Notes: generated from the letters alone by a model not told the origin. Positions 43,697-54,490 are shown, counted from the first letter of the stretch. The stretch: 64,000 nucleotides of DNA from Alkalicoccobacillus gibsonii (GCF_016798245.1 NZ_JAEUZA010000002.1:907653-971652); one strand, 5' to 3'. Translations and numbers: made by a program.

Positions 43697-43726
43697 CTTC
43701 TGCGTTCATACGCAGAAGTTTTTTTT
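43697..43726 (+). terminator. Terminator after yugI
   Basis: CTTCTGCGT (43697-43705) pairs perfectly with ACGCAGAAG (43710-43718) around TCAT, followed by eight T. Confidence 0.9.
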
Positions 43727-43760
43727 GATGCCAATAAAGATAGGGCTGGGACATCACTAA

Positions 43761-43974
43761 AAAAAAAAATGGTGAATGATTCAAATGAAGAATCATTCAC
43801 CATTCGTAATTTATTCGAACAAGCGGAGGGAGAACCCGAGACTCCTACGGAACAGAACGCGGTGAAGACACTGTAGCGGCGCTTTTCCCGCGAAAGGGGC
43901 TGAGGCCGCTCCCGTGGAAAGCGAGGGATTCTCCTGTAGCGAATTTGGTGCTATATTCGTGTTTTACTCGCATC
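43761..43974 (-). repeat. Dispersed ~200-bp intergenic repeat, copy D
   Basis: Inverted like copy B: hairpin first (43769-43782 with 43790-43803, ATGGTGAATGATTC, loop AAATGAA), then the body with CTACGGAACAGAACGCGGTG and CTTTTCCCGCGAAAGGGGC. The hairpin has T for C at the fourth position and the matching A for G in the other arm. Lies between convergent yugI and the DUF378 gene. Confidence 0.85.
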
Positions 43975-44010
43975 ATCAAAGTTATGTTCCGGCCTCATGC
44001 CATGTATCCA

Positions 44011-44238
44011 TTAACGTTCCGTTTCAGGAATTCGCTCAATTTCTGCATCGGGCTTAAACAAAATTGAAATACAATATAGCCCGGCTAAGCCAACAAGTGC
44101 ATAGATCACTCTTGAAAAGCCAGCTGCTTGACCGCCAAATAGGGCAGCGACTAAGTCAAATCGGAAAAAACCAATAAGTCCCCAGTTGATTGCTCCAATA
44201 ATAGCTAGTACAAGAGCAGTACGTTGAATGCCACTCAC
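44011..44238 (-). CDS. yuzA: DUF378 small membrane protein (YuzA-like)
   Basis: A 75-residue protein with two membrane helices and the DUF378 signature GAINWGLIGFFRFDLVAALF. Start is GTG 44238, 6 nt after GGAGGTG; the frame starting at 44247 begins inside that site. It is next to yugI/yugJK as yuzA is in B. subtilis. Function unknown. Confidence 0.88.
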   Translation of the reverse strand: MSGIQRTALVLAIIGAINWGLIGFFRFDLVAALFGGQAAGFSRVIYALVGLAGLYCISILFKPDAEIERIPETER

Positions 44239-44443
44239 ATCAATCACCTCCGTTGTTGTAGGATTTGCACAACCGTCGATGTGAGGGTGTGCTTCTGTGT
44301 TAGGTTGAGATACTAAGGATAAAATTATGCATCATCATGAGTACTTCTCAAAATGGTGGGTCACACTATGCTTGGAGCAAGTTTCTTTACATACACAACA
44401 GAACTGATTAGGATTATCTGTAGAAAGAAGGAGGCAATCATTC

Positions 44444-45604
44444 ATGGAAACATTTACGTTTTATAATCCAACAAAACTAATTTACGGTATTGACCAAACA
44501 GATGAGCTTGCTGCTCAATTACCAAAGGACGCAAAGATCCTGCTTGTATATGGTGGCGGTAGCATTAAGAAAAATGGCTTATACGATAAAGCATTAACTC
44601 AGCTAGAAAAAGCAGGAGCAACAGTTACAGAACTTGCAGGAATTGAACCAAATCCTCGACTAAAGACAGTACGTCGTGGCATTGAGCTTTGCCTGGAGAA
44701 TGACATTGACTTTATCCTAGCTGTTGGCGGCGGTAGTGTCATTGATGCGACTAAAGCAATTGCGGTAGGAGCAAAGTTTGACGGAGATATCTGGGATATT
44801 ATTACGAAGAAAGAAACAGCTACAGGAGCTCTTCCTTTTGGAACGATCTTAACGCTAGCTGCAACAGGCTCTGAGATGAATGCAGGATCTGTTATTACAA
44901 ACTGGGATACAAATGAAAAAATTGGTTGGGGGAGTCCTCACTCATTCCCAACATTCTCAATCCTTGATCCTAAGAATACAGTGTCTGTTCCAAGAGACCA
45001 AACTGTCTACGGCATGGTTGATATGATGAGCCACGTTCTTGAAGCTTATTTTAACCGCGTAGAAAACACGCCACTTCAAGACCGTATTTGTGAATCCATT
45101 TTAACAACTGTGATGGAGACTGCTCCAAAGCTTCTAGATGACTTAGACAACCTTGAGCATCGTGGAACGATTCTTTATTGCGGAACAATGGCTCTTAATG
45201 GAGTGACGCAAATGGGAGCGAGAGGAGACTGGGGTTCTCACAATATCGAACATGCGGTGTCTGCAGTTTCTGATATCCCTCATGCAGGTGGACTGGCTAT
45301 TATCTTCCCGCATTGGTTAAGAAATAGTATTGATGATAATCCAAAACCACATGTCCAACTTGCAACAAGAGTGTTTGGTGTAGACCCAGAGGGTAAATCA
45401 GATCAAGAAGTTGCTGAAGAAGGAATTCAAAAGCTAAGTGAATTCTGGACAAGCTTAGGAGCTCCAAACCGTTTGGCTGACTATGATATTGATGAATCTC
45501 AGGTTGACCGTATGGCTGGCATCGCTGCAGCGAATGGTGAATTTGGTCGTTATAGAGTACTTGATAAAGACAAAACAGCTAAAATCCTAACAGACGCATT
45601 GTAG
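44444..45604 (+). CDS. Iron-containing alcohol dehydrogenase (YugJ/YugK, BdhA-like)
   Basis: A 386-residue NAD(P)H-dependent alcohol dehydrogenase. NAD loop [14 protein letters not shown]; metal region around MSHVLEAYF and [16 protein letters not shown]. subtilis has two tandem copies (yugJ and yugK), here only one. Probable butanol-type dehydrogenase; substrate not provable. GAAGGAGG precedes the ATG. Confidence 0.92.
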   Translation: METFTFYNPTKLIYGIDQTDELAAQLPKDAKILLVYGGGSIKKNGLYDKALTQLEKAGATVTELAGIEPNPRLKTVRRGIELCLENDIDFILAVGGGSVIDATKAIAVGAKFDGDIWDIITKKETATGALPFGTILTLAATGSEMNAGSVITNWDTNEKIGWGSPHSFPTFSILDPKNTVSVPRDQTVYGMVDMMSHVLEAYFNRVENTPLQDRICESILTTVMETAPKLLDDLDNLEHRGTILYCGTMALNGVTQMGARGDWGSHNIEHAVSAVSDIPHAGGLAIIFPHWLRNSIDDNPKPHVQLATRVFGVDPEGKSDQEVAEEGIQKLSEFWTSLGAPNRLADYDIDESQVDRMAGIAAANGEFGRYRVLDKDKTAKILTDAL

Positions 45605-45611
45605 AACTGAT

Positions 45612-45631
45612 GGCGGGAATAGTCTCCCGCC
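45612..45631 (+). terminator. GC hairpin after the alcohol dehydrogenase gene
   Basis: GGCGGGA (45612-45618) pairs with TCCCGCC (45625-45631). No T-run follows, so a weak or non-classical terminator. Confidence 0.45.
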
Positions 45632-45722
45632 GTTACTACCATTTGTTGTTCTTGTCTTTTATACTGGTGTTCGGTAAAGTAATGATAGGTACATATTAGT
45701 TAGCGAGGGAGGTTCTTCACAC

Positions 45723-47069
45723 ATGGAGAACGTATCATTTAAGTATTCACAAGCATTATCCTTCTTCAATGAACAAGAAGTAAAGAACTTAGCCCCAGCA
45801 GTTGAGGCAGCACATGATTCCTTACATAATGGAACCGGTGTAGGAAACGATTATTTAGGGTGGATTGATCTACCTGTAAACTACGACAAAGAAGAATTTG
45901 CTCGCATTGAAAAAGCAGCAGAGAAAATTCGTCAAGACTCGGATGTCCTCCTTGTTGTTGGAATTGGTGGTTCTTATTTGGGCGCACGTGCAGCGATTGA
46001 GGCACTTACGCATAGCTTCTACAATACGCTCTCTTCAGAAGACCGTAAATCTCCACAAATCTTTTTTGTTGGACAAAACATCAGCTCTACTTATGTTAAA
46101 GACTTGTTTGATGTTTTAGGTGATAAGGATGTTTCTGTAAACGTGATTTCAAAGTCAGGAACAACAACAGAACCAGCTATTGCCTTCCGTATCTTCCGTG
46201 AGTTTCTTGAACAAAAGTATGGAAAAGCAGAAGCTCGTAAACGCATCTATGCTACTACAGATAGCAAACGAGGTGCACTTAAAACATTAGCGACTGAAGA
46301 AGGCTACGAGTCATTTGTCATTCCGGATGATGTAGGTGGACGTTTCTCTGTTTTAACAGCAGTTGGTCTCCTACCAATCGCAGTAAGCGGATTAAACATT
46401 CAGTCTATGATGGAAGGTGCTGCAGCAGCAAGAACAGCTTACAGCAACCCGAGCCTAGAAGAGAACGAAGCGTATCAATACGCTGCCATTCGCAACCTTC
46501 TTTATAACAAAGGAAAAACAACAGAGCTTTTTGTAAATTACGAGCCTTCTCTACACTTTGTATCTGAATGGTGGAAGCAATTGTTTGGAGAAAGTGAAGG
46601 GAAAGATCATAAGGGATTGTTCCCGGCATCTGTAGACTTCTCAACGGATCTACATTCAATGGGTCAATACGTTCAAGATGGTCGTCGAAACATTTTCGAA
46701 ACGATTTTAAATGTACAATCTGTACGCGAGGAGATCGTAATCGAGAAGGCTGAAACGGATCTTGATGGATTAAATTATATCTCTGGTCAAACGATGGACT
46801 TCGTGAATAAAAAAGCATTCCAAGGAACAATGCTTGCTCACACAGACGGCGGTGTGCCAAACCTTGTTGTGAATATCCCTGAATTAAATGAGTATCACTT
46901 TGGATATCTTGTTTATTTCTTTGAAAAAGCATGCGGAATTAGTGGCTATTTGTTGGGAGTAAATCCATTTAACCAACCTGGTGTTGAGGATTACAAACGT
47001 AACATGTTTGCACTTCTTGGTAAACAAGGATATGAGAAAGAAAAAGAAGAGTTGGAAAAACGTCTTTAA
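45723..47069 (+). CDS. pgi: Glucose-6-phosphate isomerase
   Basis: Interconverts glucose-6-phosphate and fructose-6-phosphate. 448 residues, the usual short Bacillus form. Substrate loops [13 protein letters not shown] and [12 protein letters not shown], catalytic Glu region [17 protein letters not shown]-terminal [13 protein letters not shown]. Good ribosome binding site GAGGGAGG. A strong terminator follows. Confidence 0.97.
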   Translation: MENVSFKYSQALSFFNEQEVKNLAPAVEAAHDSLHNGTGVGNDYLGWIDLPVNYDKEEFARIEKAAEKIRQDSDVLLVVGIGGSYLGARAAIEALTHSFYNTLSSEDRKSPQIFFVGQNISSTYVKDLFDVLGDKDVSVNVISKSGTTTEPAIAFRIFREFLEQKYGKAEARKRIYATTDSKRGALKTLATEEGYESFVIPDDVGGRFSVLTAVGLLPIAVSGLNIQSMMEGAAAARTAYSNPSLEENEAYQYAAIRNLLYNKGKTTELFVNYEPSLHFVSEWWKQLFGESEGKDHKGLFPASVDFSTDLHSMGQYVQDGRRNIFETILNVQSVREEIVIEKAETDLDGLNYISGQTMDFVNKKAFQGTMLAHTDGGVPNLVVNIPELNEYHFGYLVYFFEKACGISGYLLGVNPFNQPGVEDYKRNMFALLGKQGYEKEKEELEKRL

Positions 47070-47072
47070 GAA

Positions 47073-47113
47073 AAAAACGACAAGCTGCGGATTATGCAGC
47101 CTGTCGTTTTTTT
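47073..47113 (+). terminator. Terminator after pgi
   Basis: AAAAACGACA-A-GCTGC (47073-47088) pairs with GCAGC-C-TGTCGTTTTT (47096-47111) with one mismatch, then T-run. Confidence 0.88.
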
Positions 47114-47124
47114 ATCATGTATAA

Positions 47125-47283
47125 TTAATCATTGTCTTTTTTTCTAGAAAAAAACACGGTTCCAATAACACCAATAGCAATACCTATGCCAATTCCAAGT
47201 GCAATATTATCTGTGAAAATACCTATGAGCATTCCCACGACTAGTCCTACAACGATCCCAAGTCCTTCAGCATTCTTCAACAT
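47125..47283 (-). CDS. Small glycine-rich membrane protein, 52 residues
   Basis: From ATG 47283 (AGAAGGGA about 12 nt upstream on the minus strand) the frame gives 52 residues: MLKNAEGLGIVVGLVVGMLI, then a second helix GIGIGIAIGVIGTVFF and a charged end SRKKDND. The repeated Gly-x-Gly-x spacing is that of glycine-zipper membrane proteins. Function unknown. The spacing of the ribosome binding site is long, so the gene call is moderate. Confidence 0.6.
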   Translation of the reverse strand: MLKNAEGLGIVVGLVVGMLIGIFTDNIALGIGIGIAIGVIGTVFFSRKKDND

Positions 47284-47440
47284 CTAGATGTAATCCCTTC
47301 TTCATAAAGTATTGAATATGACTAGTGTACACCAATTGAATCGCACAATCTAATATGTGGTTTACGTAAAAAACATGTGTAAGAAAATGAAATGGGGGAA
47401 TAGTGATATCAACGGTAACTAAAAGTGGGAGTGGGACATA

Positions 47441-47599
47441 ATGATTAAACAACATGATCTTACTATGTTCACTATTGAGTTAAAAAAGCTAAGATCAGAA
47501 TACCATCATACAAGCTGTGTTGTACTAAAAGCGTGTATCCGAGAAGATATTCGTTTCTTAGAAGGTATCTGCATGCGCGATCGATTACTCGTAAAATAA
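47441..47599 (+). CDS. Possible small protein, 52 residues
   Basis: ATG 47441 with GGGAGTGGG upstream opens 52 codons. The product is basic and helical, starts MIKQHDLTMFTIELKKLRSE, and has two cysteines and RFLEGICMRDRLL. No family recognised. A short hairpin (47618-47637) follows. It may be real, but support is only a moderate ribosome binding site and codon usage. Confidence 0.42.
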   Translation: MIKQHDLTMFTIELKKLRSEYHHTSCVVLKACIREDIRFLEGICMRDRLLVK

Positions 47600-47745
47600 T
47601 GACTGAACTTAGCTGACAGAGAGTAGCACTACTCTCTTCTACATATAGTTAATTTTTAAATACTTTCTTCTATACATCCTCTATCACATAAATACCTCCT
47701 TTTTAGAGATACTATAGCCAAACGTAGAAAAAGGAGCGTACGATT

Positions 47746-48162
47746 TTGATTCCATTGCAATCTGCCATTATAGGAGAGACATACAAATTAGGGTTTCTTG
47801 AAGAACAACTCAAACCAAAAGGATATACTATTGGGAGTAACTGGGATTATGACCATGGATATTTTGATTACACCATTGAACAGCATAACGGGTATACGGT
47901 GTTGCGTATTCCTTTTCACACAAGGTATGGAGAGGTTGGAGAACGAGGGACCACTGTTACCTTAGATACTCCATTTATTTTAGCTCACGAATACCAAGAA
48001 GATCTTGACGACTATGCGACCAGTGGATCTGTTCCGCTACAGGTGAGTGGAGTAGTAAATCAATTTTCTGAACCAACTAACAAAGACGGAGAAGTTGACG
48101 AGAAGTATGTCCCAACCGCACAAAACCTGCTGAAAGAAGTAGAGTCGCTGTTGATCCCTTAA
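47746..48162 (+). CDS. yugN: YugN-like family protein
   Basis: A 138-residue cytoplasmic protein starting with TTG 47746, with AAGGAG 9 nt upstream. Conserved features: start MIPLQSAIIGETYKL, GSNWDYDHGYFDY, YTVLRIPFHTRYGEV. YugN family of Bacillus, function unknown. In B. subtilis it is downstream of pgi, as here. Confidence 0.88.
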   Translation: MIPLQSAIIGETYKLGFLEEQLKPKGYTIGSNWDYDHGYFDYTIEQHNGYTVLRIPFHTRYGEVGERGTTVTLDTPFILAHEYQEDLDDYATSGSVPLQVSGVVNQFSEPTNKDGEVDEKYVPTAQNLLKEVESLLIP

Positions 48163-48220
48163 CGATTGTCTTGCGAGTCCCTAACTGGTAAACTGACAAA
48201 AAAGCAGAGTGGGGAACACA

Positions 48221-48379
48221 ATGAATACAGCGATCATTTTTGGCGTTGCCATCTTTTTAGGTTGGATGATTTTAGATGTAGTGAAATACAGAACAATTAA
48301 TGCAGCAACAGTCGTCACATCGGTTATAGCCGGAGTAGTTGGTGCCATTTTCTGGTATCTCTTAGATCGGTTTTTCTAA
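48221..48379 (+). CDS. Small two-helix membrane protein, 52 residues
   Basis: ATG 48221 follows GTGGGGA; 52 codons. MNTAIIFGVAIFLGWMILD and VVTSVIAGVVGAIFWYLL are two membrane helices separated by a polar loop KYRTINAA. Below usual length limits, but with a clear ribosome binding site and terminator. No family recognised. Confidence 0.65.
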   Translation: MNTAIIFGVAIFLGWMILDVVKYRTINAATVVTSVIAGVVGAIFWYLLDRFF

Positions 48380-48381
48380 AG

Positions 48382-48423
48382 ACAAATACCTGAGTCCCAA
48401 TTAATATGGACTCAGGTATTTGT
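48382..48423. terminator. Bidirectional terminator
   Basis: ACAAATACCTGAGTCC (48382-48397) pairs perfectly with GGACTCAGGTATTTGT (48408-48423). Serves the small membrane protein gene and the convergent gene, whose stop codon it includes. Confidence 0.87.
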
Positions 48424-48645
48424 TTCGTTTTGCCATTCGTTCCGTAAGCGGCGACGATATTTTGGCGGTCTTGCTCGCATAAATGGAAGGACAATCATAA
48501 CAATCAGGGATATGGAAGCCGACACATAAAGAGTGAGTAATCCGTTAACAGTTTGATAAAGAAATAAGTCCTTCATCGTTAATCCAAAAGCTACTAACAA
48601 CCCTGCAATAAATCCATCTAAGAGTCGATTACTTGTTATAGTCAA
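48412..48645 (-). CDS. Small membrane protein, 77 residues
   Basis: TTG start at 48645, 6 nt after AGGAGG. Two membrane helices (LLDGFIAGLLVAFGLTM and LLTLYVSASISLIVMIVLPF) followed by a strongly basic tail (ARPPKYRRRLRNEWQ). No family recognised. Its stop lies in the terminator shared with the neighbour. Confidence 0.72.
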   Translation of the reverse strand: MTITSNRLLDGFIAGLLVAFGLTMKDLFLYQTVNGLLTLYVSASISLIVMIVLPFMRARPPKYRRRLRNEWQNETNT

Positions 48646-48776
48646 GGTGTGCCTCCTATGTAAGATGTTTATGCTCTATACCCTGCTATTAAGAGACAAA
48701 ACATTCGTTAGATAAAATATGTGTTTTCAATGAGTCTAAACGGGTAATGATAAATTAAAAATAGGAGGATTTACTT

Positions 48777-48989
48777 ATGGCTGACAAAGTAAAGATTGAG
48801 GAAGATATCTACTCACTAATTGCAGAAGGTGTCACTACAAAAGTCGCAGTAGCTGAGAGAATTATCGAGTCTAGACGTATCGAGTCATTTGAAGTGTATG
48901 AAATCATAGACGAAATGGTAAATGGCGGTCAGCTTATCAAAGAAAATGAAACGGTGGGAGATTTCGAATTAAAAGAATCCAAAGGATAA
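48777..48989 (+). CDS. Small acidic protein, 70 residues, function unknown
   Basis: ATG 48777 with AGGAGG 8 nt upstream. The protein is acidic and helical: MADKVKIEEDIYSLIAEGVT, then TKVAVAERIIESRRIESFEV and GGQLIKENETVGDFELK. The helix-then-strand order is like a small winged helix, but no DNA-binding signature stands out. Unknown family. Confidence 0.75.
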   Translation: MADKVKIEEDIYSLIAEGVTTKVAVAERIIESRRIESFEVYEIIDEMVNGGQLIKENETVGDFELKESKG

Positions 48990-48992
48990 AAA

Positions 48993-49030
48993 AAAGACCG
49001 ACACCTATATCAACCCAGGTGTCGGTCTTT
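48993..49030. terminator. Bidirectional terminator
   Basis: AAAGACCGACACCT (48993-49006) pairs perfectly with AGGTGTCGGTCTTT (49017-49030), with A- and T-runs outside. Confidence 0.9.
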
Positions 49031-49035
49031 CGCAA

Positions 49036-49491
49036 TTAATTAAAATAAGAACTCGCTTCATTTGCTTCTTGATAATGAAGTAATTGTTTAATCCCTTCAT
49101 CAGGGGAATAAACGATGCCTAAATACCCATCGTAAGCTTCAAACACATCGAGCATATCGTTTGAATGTTCGTCTACGTATGTTTGTTCAATTTCAAAGAC
49201 ACCCGTTACTTCATCAAGATATGTCGTATAATTCATGCCTATGTAAAAGACAGCCTCTAGTTCTTTTACCGAGAATGTAACTTGCTCCTCTTCATTGGTG
49301 GTTTCCTCAATTTCAAGTGAAGATTCATCCTCTGCTTCTAATGAGTTCTCCGTTTGCTCTGCCTCTGATGTTGATGCTTCATCTACTTCATTTGTGTCAG
49401 CAACTACCTGATTTGACGTGTCTGATGTTCCATTACACGCAGCTAAAAATAAGCAAATCATCAATCCGAGTCCTATCCATAGATTCTTCAT
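49036..49491 (-). CDS. Lipoprotein with acidic linker, function unknown
   Basis: A 151-residue protein with a signal peptide and lipobox LAAC, so Cys19 should carry the lipid and the protein is anchored outside the membrane. Residues about 25-75 are a low-complexity Glu/Ser/Thr-rich linker. The C-terminal globular part (VKELEAVFYIGMNYTTYLDE... , DVFEAYDGYLGIVYSPDEG) is not recognised. GGAGG is 5 nt upstream of the ATG. The high acidity fits a surface protein of an alkaliphile or halotolerant species, as inference. Confidence 0.8.
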   Translation of the reverse strand: MKNLWIGLGLMICLFLAACNGTSDTSNQVVADTNEVDEASTSEAEQTENSLEAEDESSLEIEETTNEEEQVTFSVKELEAVFYIGMNYTTYLDEVTGVFEIEQTYVDEHSNDMLDVFEAYDGYLGIVYSPDEGIKQLLHYQEANEASSYFN

Positions 49492-49591
49492 TTCGTTCCT
49501 CCAAACTTATAAATCTAGTTCAATGTTACTATGATATAGGATGTGGAACAAGACTTGAAACGTTAAGAGAGTGTGAATAAATGTTTTCGTA

Positions 49592-49618
49592 ACAAAAAAA
49601 CCTTGATTTCTCAAGGTT
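49592..49618 (-). terminator. Terminator after tRNA-Ala
   Basis: On the minus strand AACCTTGA and TCAAGGTT pair around GAAA, followed by a T-run. Confidence 0.85.
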
Positions 49619-49627
49619 TTAAGTAGA

Positions 49628-49700
49628 TGGAGCCAAGGGGGCTCGAACCCCTGACCTCCACGCTGCCAGCGTGGCGCTCTCCCAGCTGAGCTATGGCCCC
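49628..49700 (-). tRNA. tRNA-Ala (anticodon GGC)
   Basis: The minus strand folds as a 73-nt cloverleaf: acceptor GGGGCCA paired with TGGCTCC with the G3-U70 pair that identifies alanine tRNA, D arm, anticodon stem CCACG/CGTGG with loop CTGGCAG (anticodon GGC), and TTCGAGC T loop. The 3' CCA is not encoded (the genome continues TCTAC), so it must be added after transcription. A single tRNA, not in an rRNA cluster. Reads GCC and GCU codons. Confidence 0.96.
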
Positions 49701-49731
49701 AATATAGAACTGTATGTATCGGTCAAGAATT

Positions 49732-49760
49732 ATTTTACATGGAGACAACTGAAAGATCAA
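49732..49760 (-). promoter_or_regulatory. SigA promoter of tRNA-Ala
   Basis: Minus strand TTGATC (49760-49755), 17-nt spacer, TAAAAT (49737-49732), about 32 bp before the tRNA 5' end. Confidence 0.65.
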
Positions 49761-49828
49761 GTTTTTTCTTAAAGATTAATGATAAGACTGGATAAGTTGC
49801 TGATTTATTAAACTAACTTAAATACTGC

Positions 49829-49856
49829 TTGACTTGTATTCTGAAGCTCCTATAGT
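49829..49856 (+). promoter_or_regulatory. Probable promoter of the SDR-GH42 operon
   Basis: TTGACT (49829-49834), 16-nt spacer, TATAGT (49851-49856). Confidence 0.6.
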
Positions 49857-49861
49857 ATAAA

Positions 49862-49875
49862 TGAAAGCGTTATCA
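49862..49875. promoter_or_regulatory. cre site (CcpA operator) of the SDR-GH42 operon
   Basis: TGAAAGCGTTATCA is a full match to the cre consensus TGWAANCGNTNWCA. It overlaps the expected transcription start, where CcpA would block initiation. Confidence 0.85.
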
Positions 49876-49892
49876 ATAGGAGATGTTTTTGA

Positions 49893-50657
49893 GTGAAGCT
49901 ACATACCAAGATAGCTGTGATTACAGGAGCCGGTAAAGGAATTGGTCAGGCTATTGCTCAATTATTTGCTGAAGCTGGAGCAATTGTCATACTCGCTACA
50001 AAAGAGAAACAAGAAGGGATCGATGCAGAAAAAAAACTTAGAGAAGCTGGACACGAAGCTTATTTTTATCAAACGGATGTTGAGCAGGAACAAAGCATCG
50101 TTAAATTGTTTCAATGGGTGAAACAAACGTATGGCTTCATAGACGTTCTTGTTAATAATGCGGGAATTACATTATTTAAGTCGATCGACAGAACAACGAT
50201 TGAGGACTGGAACTCTGTTATGAATATTGATTTGCGTGGTACCTATCTGTGTTCAAAATATGCTGTACCTCTTATGCATAAGCGATCTGGTGCAAGCATT
50301 ATTAATATATCTTCCAATCATGCTGTGCAGACTTTGCCTGACGCAGAAATCTATGCGGCAGCTAAAGGAGGGGTAAACGCAATGACAAGGAGTATGGCGT
50401 TAAGCTTAGGTGAAAAAGGGATCAGAGTAAATGCAATTTGTCCAGGGTTCACAGACACACCACATTACCGAAAGTGGTTAGCCGAAAGTCAGAATTCCAT
50501 GACAGATTCAACTGTTCGAGCACTTCATGCAACAAATCAGGTGGCCGTACCAAATGATATTGCCGAGTTAGCATTGTTCCTTGGAACAGAAGGATCGCGT
50601 CAAATTACAGGAGAATGCATTCAAGTTGATGGCGGGCTGTCGGTAAGACTGTATTAA
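49893..50657 (+). CDS. Short-chain dehydrogenase/reductase (SDR)
   Basis: A 254-residue classical SDR. Cofactor loop TGAGKGIGQAI, NNAG in VLVNNAGITL, catalytic Ser in INISSNHAV, Tyr and Lys in YAAAKGGV, C-terminal ITGECIQVDGG. GTG start with AGGAG 10 nt upstream. First gene of the polysaccharide island, 29 bp before the GH42 gene. It may be a sugar or sugar-acid dehydrogenase (for example for arabinose or galactose), but the substrate is unknown. Confidence 0.88.
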   Translation: MKLHTKIAVITGAGKGIGQAIAQLFAEAGAIVILATKEKQEGIDAEKKLREAGHEAYFYQTDVEQEQSIVKLFQWVKQTYGFIDVLVNNAGITLFKSIDRTTIEDWNSVMNIDLRGTYLCSKYAVPLMHKRSGASIINISSNHAVQTLPDAEIYAAAKGGVNAMTRSMALSLGEKGIRVNAICPGFTDTPHYRKWLAESQNSMTDSTVRALHATNQVAVPNDIAELALFLGTEGSRQITGECIQVDGGLSVRLY

Positions 50658-50686
50658 CTAATTTACAGGTGGAGGAGTGGGTTTTA

Positions 50687-52771
50687 TTGAAACGTTTTTC
50701 AACGATTCACCCAAGTGTTAATGGATTATTGTACGGGGGAGATTATAATCCCGACCAATGGCAGGCTTATCCTGAGGTTCTTCAAAAAGATGTTGAGTTA
50801 ATGAAGCTGGCAAATGTGAATGCGGTTTCTGTTAATATTTTTGGTTGGGCCGCTATTGAAGCAGAAGAAGGAACGTACACGTTTGGTTGGTTAGATGATG
50901 TGATGGATAACATGGCTTCCATTGGAGGGCATATTCTCTTATCAACGCCAAGTGGAGCACGACCTGCCTGGCTTTCAAAGAAATATCCAGAAGTATTAAG
51001 AGTAAATGAAAAAAGACAGAAACAGCTCCATGGGCAAAGGCATAATCACTGCTTTACATCCCCCATTTATCGAGAGAAAACAGCTGCTCTAAATAAGATG
51101 CTAGCCGAGAGGTATAAGGATCATCCTGCCTTAATTATGTGGCATGTTTCAAATGAATACAGTGGAGAGTGCCATTGTGATTTGTGCCAAGAGGCATTTA
51201 GAGAGTGGCTAAAAAACAAATATGATCACCAGCTTGAGAAATTAAATCACGCATGGTGGGCAACCTTTTGGAGTCATACCTTTACAGATTGGGATCAAAT
51301 TGAGTCTCCTTCGTCAATCGGGGAGAACCAGATTCATGGGCTCACTCTTGATTGGAAACGATTTGTGACGGATCAAACGGTTGATTTTTACCGTAATGAA
51401 ATTAAGCCACTAAAAGAAATAACTCCAAATATCGCTGTTTCAACAAACTTTATGGGCGAGAATCCGCATATGGGACCGTTTAAAGGGCTTGATTACAGCC
51501 GCTTCGCTAATTATGTGGATGTCATTACATGGGATGCATATCCAGCGTGGCATAATGAATGGGAAAAGACATGGCAGCTTGCGGCAAATACAGCCTTTGT
51601 CCATGATCTGTATCGTTCTCTTAAGGGTGGACAGCCGTTTCTATTATTAGAAAGTACACCAAGTCTGGTTAATTGGCAGATCACAAATAAATTAAAGCGT
51701 CCTGGTATGAACCTTCTCTCCTCCTTACAAGCGGTCGCTCATGGTTCAGACTCCGTCATGTATTTTCAATGGAGAAAATCACGAGGTTCTTCGGAAAAGC
51801 TGCATGGCGCAGTTGTTGATCACTATGGGAATGAGAATACTAGAGTATTTAAAGAAGCGGCAGAGCTTGGTAGTCGATTGGCTTCTCTTAAGGAAGTGGC
51901 AGGAGCCTCAGTTGATGCAAAAGTAGCGATTATTTATGATTGGGAGAACCGCTGGGCGTTGTATGAAGCGCAAGGATTTGCTAAAAAACATCTTGATTAC
52001 GTGAAAACATGTGAGGAGCACTATCAAGCCTTTTGGAAAAAAGGCATCCCTGTGGATGTGATTCCTGCGCATTATGACTTAAGTTCTTATGAAATCGTGA
52101 TTGCGCCAATGCTTTATATGTTAAAGAGAGAAACGGCGCAGGCTATTCTTACGTTTGTTGAATCAGGAGGCACGTATGTAAGTACGTACATGTCCGGTAT
52201 CGTGGATGCAAATGATTTATGTTATATCGAAAGTGATCCAAACCCATTGTTCCCAATGCTTGGCCTTAGAGTGAATGAGATTGATAGTTTGTATAAGGCA
52301 GATCAGCAATCGGTAAACTGGGAAGGACTCTCTTATCAAGTGAGCGATTTCTGTGAAATTGTTGAGCCAACGTCGGCTACGGTTTTAGCTCAGTATGAGC
52401 AGGATTTCTATAAGAATTCACCTGCCTTAACGGTGAACACATATAAAAAAGGTCAGGCTTACCACATATCAGCAAGAACAGAAACTGGTTTTTTAGATAC
52501 TTTTTATGAAAAACTCGCAAATGATCATCAGCTCTCAAATCCAATTGGCATTGAGCTACCTGAGGGTGTTAGCTTGCAATCTCGAACAGATGGGGAAACG
52601 ACCTACTTGTTTTTAATGAATTTTACTGAGGAAACGCAAGTAGTAAACATTCCGGAGACATACGAGTTAAATGAAATCGTAGGTGAAGGAACCATTTCAA
52701 ATGAAGTGACACTCTCTACGTATGATGTTCACACGTTAAAGCTCATAAAAGGATCTGTAGAAGTTATCTAA
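50687..52771 (+). CDS. GH42 beta-galactosidase
   Basis: A 694-residue intracellular GH42 enzyme; TTG 50687 is 9 nt after GTGGAGGAG. N-terminal TIM barrel: YGGDYNPDQW, acid/base Glu in WHVSNEYSGECHC, zinc-binding cysteines near HCF and ECHCDLC, nucleophile Glu in LLLESTPS. Then the trimerisation and C-terminal domains (about 395-690). Such enzymes often act on beta-galactosides of plant galactan and arabinogalactan rather than lactose. With abfA next door, plant side-chain breakdown is likely. Confidence 0.92.
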   Translation: MKRFSTIHPSVNGLLYGGDYNPDQWQAYPEVLQKDVELMKLANVNAVSVNIFGWAAIEAEEGTYTFGWLDDVMDNMASIGGHILLSTPSGARPAWLSKKYPEVLRVNEKRQKQLHGQRHNHCFTSPIYREKTAALNKMLAERYKDHPALIMWHVSNEYSGECHCDLCQEAFREWLKNKYDHQLEKLNHAWWATFWSHTFTDWDQIESPSSIGENQIHGLTLDWKRFVTDQTVDFYRNEIKPLKEITPNIAVSTNFMGENPHMGPFKGLDYSRFANYVDVITWDAYPAWHNEWEKTWQLAANTAFVHDLYRSLKGGQPFLLLESTPSLVNWQITNKLKRPGMNLLSSLQAVAHGSDSVMYFQWRKSRGSSEKLHGAVVDHYGNENTRVFKEAAELGSRLASLKEVAGASVDAKVAIIYDWENRWALYEAQGFAKKHLDYVKTCEEHYQAFWKKGIPVDVIPAHYDLSSYEIVIAPMLYMLKRETAQAILTFVESGGTYVSTYMSGIVDANDLCYIESDPNPLFPMLGLRVNEIDSLYKADQQSVNWEGLSYQVSDFCEIVEPTSATVLAQYEQDFYKNSPALTVNTYKKGQAYHISARTETGFLDTFYEKLANDHQLSNPIGIELPEGVSLQSRTDGETTYLFLMNFTEETQVVNIPETYELNEIVGEGTISNEVTLSTYDVHTLKLIKGSVEVI

Positions 52772-52782
52772 TATGAGCATGT

Positions 52783-52812
52783 GTCGGGCGTTCTGTTAGA
52801 ACGTTCGACTTT
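52783..52812 (+). terminator. Terminator after the GH42 gene
   Basis: GTCGGGCGTTCT (52783-52794) pairs with AGAACGTTCGAC (52798-52809) with two G-T pairs, followed by TTTG. Confidence 0.7.
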
Positions 52813-52848
52813 GTGTATTCAATTAGAGGATGTAAAGGTAAAAAATCG

Positions 52849-52877
52849 TTGACGGATATATGGTCACTGTCTATAAT
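52849..52877 (+). promoter_or_regulatory. SigA promoter of abfA
   Basis: TTGACG (52849-52854), 17-nt spacer, TATAAT (52872-52877). Confidence 0.75.
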
Positions 52878-52898
52878 TCAATTTAAAGAAATGATAAA

Positions 52899-52911
52899 GT
52901 TAATGATTAAC
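52899..52911. promoter_or_regulatory. Palindrome GTTAATGATTAAC in the abfA leader
   Basis: A 13-bp perfect palindrome around G, followed at 52918 by another GTTAAT half-site. It lies between the abfA promoter and the cre site and could be the operator of a local regulator. No AraR-type site (ATTTGTACGTACAAAT) is seen. Confidence 0.35.
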
Positions 52912-52935
52912 TCTTTTGTTAATTATATAATTTTA

Positions 52936-52949
52936 TGAAAGCGCTAACT
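52936..52949. promoter_or_regulatory. cre site of abfA
   Basis: TGAAAGCGCTAACT fits the cre consensus except the last base. It is about 50 bp after the expected transcription start, where a CcpA roadblock is common. Confidence 0.68.
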
Positions 52950-52951
52950 AA

Positions 52952-54488
<1,537 letters not shown>

Positions 54489-54490
<2 letters not shown>

